DNA of 6,157 bases, taken from JAICLK01 sp036489905 (GTDB lineage Bacteria > Patescibacteriota > Saccharimonadia > Saccharimonadales > UBA4665). The notes under the pieces were generated by a model. It saw only the letters and a list, made by a program, of their open reading frames with translations, searched no databases and was not told the DNA's origin. The position numbers and the translations under genes were made by a program. Positions 5,091 to 6,157 of the stretch are shown here, in pieces. Position 1 is the stretch's first letter; each line of letters opens with the position of its first letter. The stretch spans positions 1 to 6,157 of the forward strand of contig DASXEX010000016.1 in assembly GCA_036489905.1 (NCBI GenBank), written 5' to 3'.

Positions 5091-5257
5091 GTGAGTGTAG
5101 AACTCATCCCAAAACTCGCACCTGCCTGCAACCAACATGCGGGGCAACCCGCCAATTTTTTGTTCCAAACCGTAGCTTCGGCTACGCTTTGGCCCAAGAA
5201 AACCGTCAGCTTACTCCTGCATGTCGCTTTCGGCTGCCGGAGGGGGTTTTGAGATGA
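5087..5257 (+). CDS. 56-residue Cys-containing protein overlapping both neighbours
   Basis: Open frame from GTG at 5087 to TGA at 5255-5257. AGGAG (5075-5079) lies seven bases before the GTG. The start overlaps the tpiA stop (GTGA), and its stop overlaps the next ATG (ATGA), the usual signature of a translationally coupled operon gene. The product is basic (eight Arg) with Cys at 4, 13, 18 and 46, including TCLQPTCG and a late PACR, loosely like a small zinc ribbon. A fourth ligand is not well placed and the family is not recognised. Doubts: a terminator-like hairpin and a UUCG hairpin lie inside it, and a second frame beginning with GTG at 5091 is also open (53 codons), though farther from the ribosome site. 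It may be a small protein, a leader peptide that controls downstream expression, or a chance ORF. Confidence 0.5.
   Translation: MSECRTHPKTRTCLQPTCGATRQFFVPNRSFGYALAQENRQLTPACRFRLPEGVLR
5139..5161 (+). terminator. Terminator-like hairpin downstream of tpiA
   Basis: GCGGG (5139-5143) and CCCGC (5148-5152) form a GC-rich stem capped by the stable tetraloop GCAA. After three more bases (CAA), six T follow (5156-5161). This is a credible intrinsic terminator for the pgk-tpiA transcript. It lies inside the 56-codon ORF, so ribosomes translating that ORF could prevent it from forming. Confidence 0.55.
5165..5192. repeat. UUCG-capped hairpin
   Basis: CGTAGC (5171-5176) and GCTACG (5181-5186) pair around TTCG, forming the extra-stable C(UUCG)G tetraloop. 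CCAAA (5165-5169) and TTTGG (5188-5192) extend the stem to eleven pairs with one C/C mismatch. No T run follows on either strand, so it is not a simple terminator. It may be an RNA stability or pausing element, or a REP-like repeat. Confidence 0.6.
5239..5246 (+). promoter_or_regulatory. Shine-Dalgarno site that fixes the start of the membrane protein
   Basis: GGAGGGGG lies about seven bases before the ATG at 5254 and selects this start over an upstream in-frame ATG at 5221. It is the strongest ribosome site in the window and is characteristic of an internal operon gene. Confidence 0.7.
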
Positions 5258-5853
5258 GTTCTGGCAAAAAATTGGCTGGCGCGCCGAAAGTTTTTGACAT
5301 CATGCGGCCCGGCAAAGCACAGCCTTCGCCAACGTCGCGCCCGATAATCGTCGGTCACAAACCGCAGGTGCAAGACTCCACACTCACCGACAAACCCGCG
5401 CCAGTCGCAGACAAACCGCCTGTCGTTGCCGAACGTAAACTCATGGACGCAAATGATGAAGTAAGCATCGCTCCGATTGCCGAAACCCCGGCCCAAGCCG
5501 AAGTTGCTGAGCCGCCGAAATCATCCGAAGCTCTAGCGCAACCGGCAGTGCTGCCAGCTGGGCCAGAAACGCCGGCGCAACCCGCGTCCGAGCTCGAGCA
5601 GCCCAAACTTCCGGCCGATGAAGCCTCAGTCGCACTGCCAGAATCCATTGCGACTGCCAAGCCCGAACCTGTTGCCGATATTGCGCAACCCGTCGTCTCG
5701 TTCCATCACAAGCCTGCGGGCAAGCGTCCGTGGAAGTGGCTCGCGGCAATCGTGATAATTCTGGTGCTTGCCGCAGTTGCCCTCGACATTCTCCTCGACA
5801 CCGGCACGATCAAACTATCAACCAACATTCCGCATACCCATTTTCCCCAGTAA
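5254..5853 (+). CDS. Pro/Ala-rich single-pass membrane protein of unknown function
   Basis: 199 residues. The N-terminal 45 residues are basic and polar and include PTSRPIIVGHKP. Residues 46-145 are rich in Pro, Ala, Glu and Lys, low in complexity and probably disordered. A basic patch KRPWKW is followed by one transmembrane helix (about 162-180, LAAIVIILVLAAVALDILL) and a short tail ending NIPHTHFPQ. Positive charge before the helix predicts a long cytoplasmic N-terminus and an 18-residue external tail. The gene is coupled by an ATGA overlap to the 56-codon ORF downstream of tpiA. Similar architectures occur in Saccharibacteria, to my recollection, without an assigned function. It could be a scaffold or envelope-linked adaptor; no enzymatic motif is visible. 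Confidence 0.8.
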   Translation: MSSGKKLAGAPKVFDIMRPGKAQPSPTSRPIIVGHKPQVQDSTLTDKPAPVADKPPVVAERKLMDANDEVSIAPIAETPAQAEVAEPPKSSEALAQPAVLPAGPETPAQPASELEQPKLPADEASVALPESIATAKPEPVADIAQPVVSFHHKPAGKRPWKWLAAIVIILVLAAVALDILLDTGTIKLSTNIPHTHFPQ

Positions 5854-5861
5854 TCTCTTAC

Positions 5862-5885
5862 AGCCTAACGGGGCAGTTAGACGCT
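5862..5885 (+). repeat. Small hairpin after the membrane protein gene
   Basis: CTAAC (5865-5869) and GTTAG (5876-5880) pair around GGGGCA. AGC (5862-5864) and GCT (5883-5885) add three more pairs across a two-base bulge. There is no T run, so it is at best a weak terminator or an mRNA 3' end stabiliser. Confidence 0.4.
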
Positions 5886-5916
5886 CAATTGATAGCATGT
5901 TAAGCTACCAATATGG

Positions 5917-6036
5917 ATGAAAAAAGATGTACTTTTGCCACCATCCTTCAAGCCAAGTGGAGTGGTCAAAACTCGCGAGCAGGCATACCGAGACGGTGAT
6001 TGGATCGGTACATTTAACCTTGTATATTACCCATAG
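5917..6036 (+). pseudogene. Truncated NUDIX/IPP-isomerase-like N-terminus
   Basis: 39-codon open frame beginning MKKDVLLPP. Residues 14-34 (SGVVKTREQAYRDGDWIGTF) resemble the start of NUDIX hydrolases related to isopentenyl-diphosphate isomerase. In that family REQAHRDGDWH-TF-LW leads into the first strand; this is recalled family knowledge, not a search. Here the pattern breaks right after FNL. The expected Trp and the NUDIX box (G-x5-E-x7-REUXEEXGU) are absent, and a TAG follows five codons later. None of the three plus-strand frames downstream resumes a NUDIX sequence. It is therefore either a decayed fragment, a gene interrupted by an insertion lying to its right, a frameshift or assembly error, or a real micro-protein. 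TTGATA (5889-5894) and TATGGA (5912-5917) could be promoter boxes, but they overlap the start. Confidence 0.4.
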
Positions 6037-6065
6037 CTCCCACCTCTGTGCGGAGTTACAATAAG

Positions 6066-6155
6066 CCGGACGGTCTGGGAGGCAACAAGATTAACCTTGG
6101 GAGACTACAATCGTAGTCGTCTCTTCCCGTAGACTGTTGCTTCCAAACCTTCTGG
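6066..6155. repeat. Rod-like imperfect inverted repeat, possible structured RNA or element end
   Basis: Nested pairing folds about 90 bases into one rod. CCGGA (6066-6070) pairs with TCTGG (6151-6155). GGT (6072-6074) pairs with ACC (6147-6149). GGAGGCAACA (6078-6087) pairs with TGTTGCTTCC (6135-6144), with one G-T pair. GGGA (6099-6102) pairs with TCCC (6125-6128), and GACTAC (6103-6108) with GTAGTC (6113-6118) around the loop AATC. A TACAAT box (6057-6062) lies just upstream, near where a transcript of this structure would start. It does not match SRP RNA, tmRNA, RNase P RNA or a riboswitch that I recognise. The window ends here, so the true extent is unknown. Confidence 0.5.
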
Positions 6156-6157
6156 TG

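Noticed and set aside
5091..5252. Alternative 53-codon frame starting with GTG at 5091 between tpiA and the membrane protein.
   Set aside because: Its start is 11 bases from AGGAG rather than seven, it lacks the ATGA overlap with the next gene, and it overlaps the better-supported frame at 5087.
5863..5905. GCCTAAC (5863-5869), GTTAGAC (5876-5882) and GTTAAGC (5899-5905) resemble the R and L core boxes of an integron attC site.
   Set aside because: The span is only 43 bp, no L' box pairs with the L''-like GTTAGAC, and no integrase or cassette organisation is visible. The match to such degenerate 7-mers is easily by chance.
5927..6064. 45-codon frame from ATG at 5927 overlapping the NUDIX-like ORF.
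   Set aside because: The product (rich in His, Ser and Thr) has no recognisable pattern and there is no ribosome site; the 5917 frame has family resemblance.
6105..6155. Minus-strand open frame ending PEGLEATVYGKRRLRL, possibly the C-terminus of a convergent gene.
   Set aside because: Only 16 codons are available, the other two minus frames are also open to the window edge, and the segment is fully taken up by the rod-like inverted repeat. It cannot be supported, though it would become likely if the frame continues beyond 6157.
6039..6157. GTGCG at 6048-6052 resembles the conserved 5' end (GUGYG) of a bacterial group II intron interrupting the NUDIX-like gene.
   Set aside because: The upstream frame already stops at 6036, before the would-be splice site, and no domain I pattern, EBS/IBS pairing or reverse transcriptase can be seen in the available sequence.

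Overview
The window looks like chromosomal DNA of a Patescibacteria/CPR bacterium, most likely Candidatus Saccharibacteria (TM7). This is inferred from protein style, not from a marker gene. The clues are a short orphan protein with a prepilin-type N-terminus (KGFGAVE plus a hydrophobic helix), a Pro/Ala-rich single-pass membrane protein with a PTSRPIIVGHKP-like segment, and divergent PGK and TPI enzymes. Several first genes also appear to start directly at their transcription start. The standard genetic code fits every gene, with no in-frame TGA read as an amino acid.

Layout: 1-58 is the N-terminus of a gene leaving the window on the minus strand. It is divergent from a YjjU-like patatin phospholipase (140-1078). 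Then come a prepilin-like orphan protein (1207-1755), a VapB/VapC toxin-antitoxin pair (1863-2513) with a clear promoter and a palindromic operator over the start codon, and a small cupin protein (2567-2911). The centre is a glycolytic block: pgk (2986-4278) and tpiA (4302-5090). tpiA is followed, through stop/start overlaps on both sides, by a 56-codon ORF (5087-5257) and a Pro-rich single-pass membrane protein (5254-5853). The last 300 bases hold a 39-codon ORF resembling the N-terminus of a NUDIX/IPP-isomerase-like protein that stops abruptly (5917-6036). A long rod-like inverted-repeat structure (6066-6155) follows and reaches the window edge.

How it works together: PGK and TPI belong to the triose-phosphate part of glycolysis, where substrate-level phosphorylation would supply ATP in a reduced genome. 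The vapBC pair is a self-contained autoregulated module. The patatin, pilin-like and Pro-rich membrane proteins are plausible cell-surface or lipid-related functions. Transcription starts look gene-by-gene: sigma70-like boxes end 6-8 nt before the ATG of the patatin, pilin-like, vapB and cupin genes. Genes inside operons (56-codon ORF, membrane protein), and also pgk, instead have purine-rich Shine-Dalgarno sequences.

The points most worth a second look are the leaderless/SD split, the vapB operator, the three-arm inverted repeat over the pgk promoter, the double-overlap micro-ORF containing a terminator-like hairpin, the changed active-site loops of TPI and PGK, and the broken NUDIX-like ORF followed by a rod-shaped repeat. 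No novel multi-gene system can be demonstrated here.
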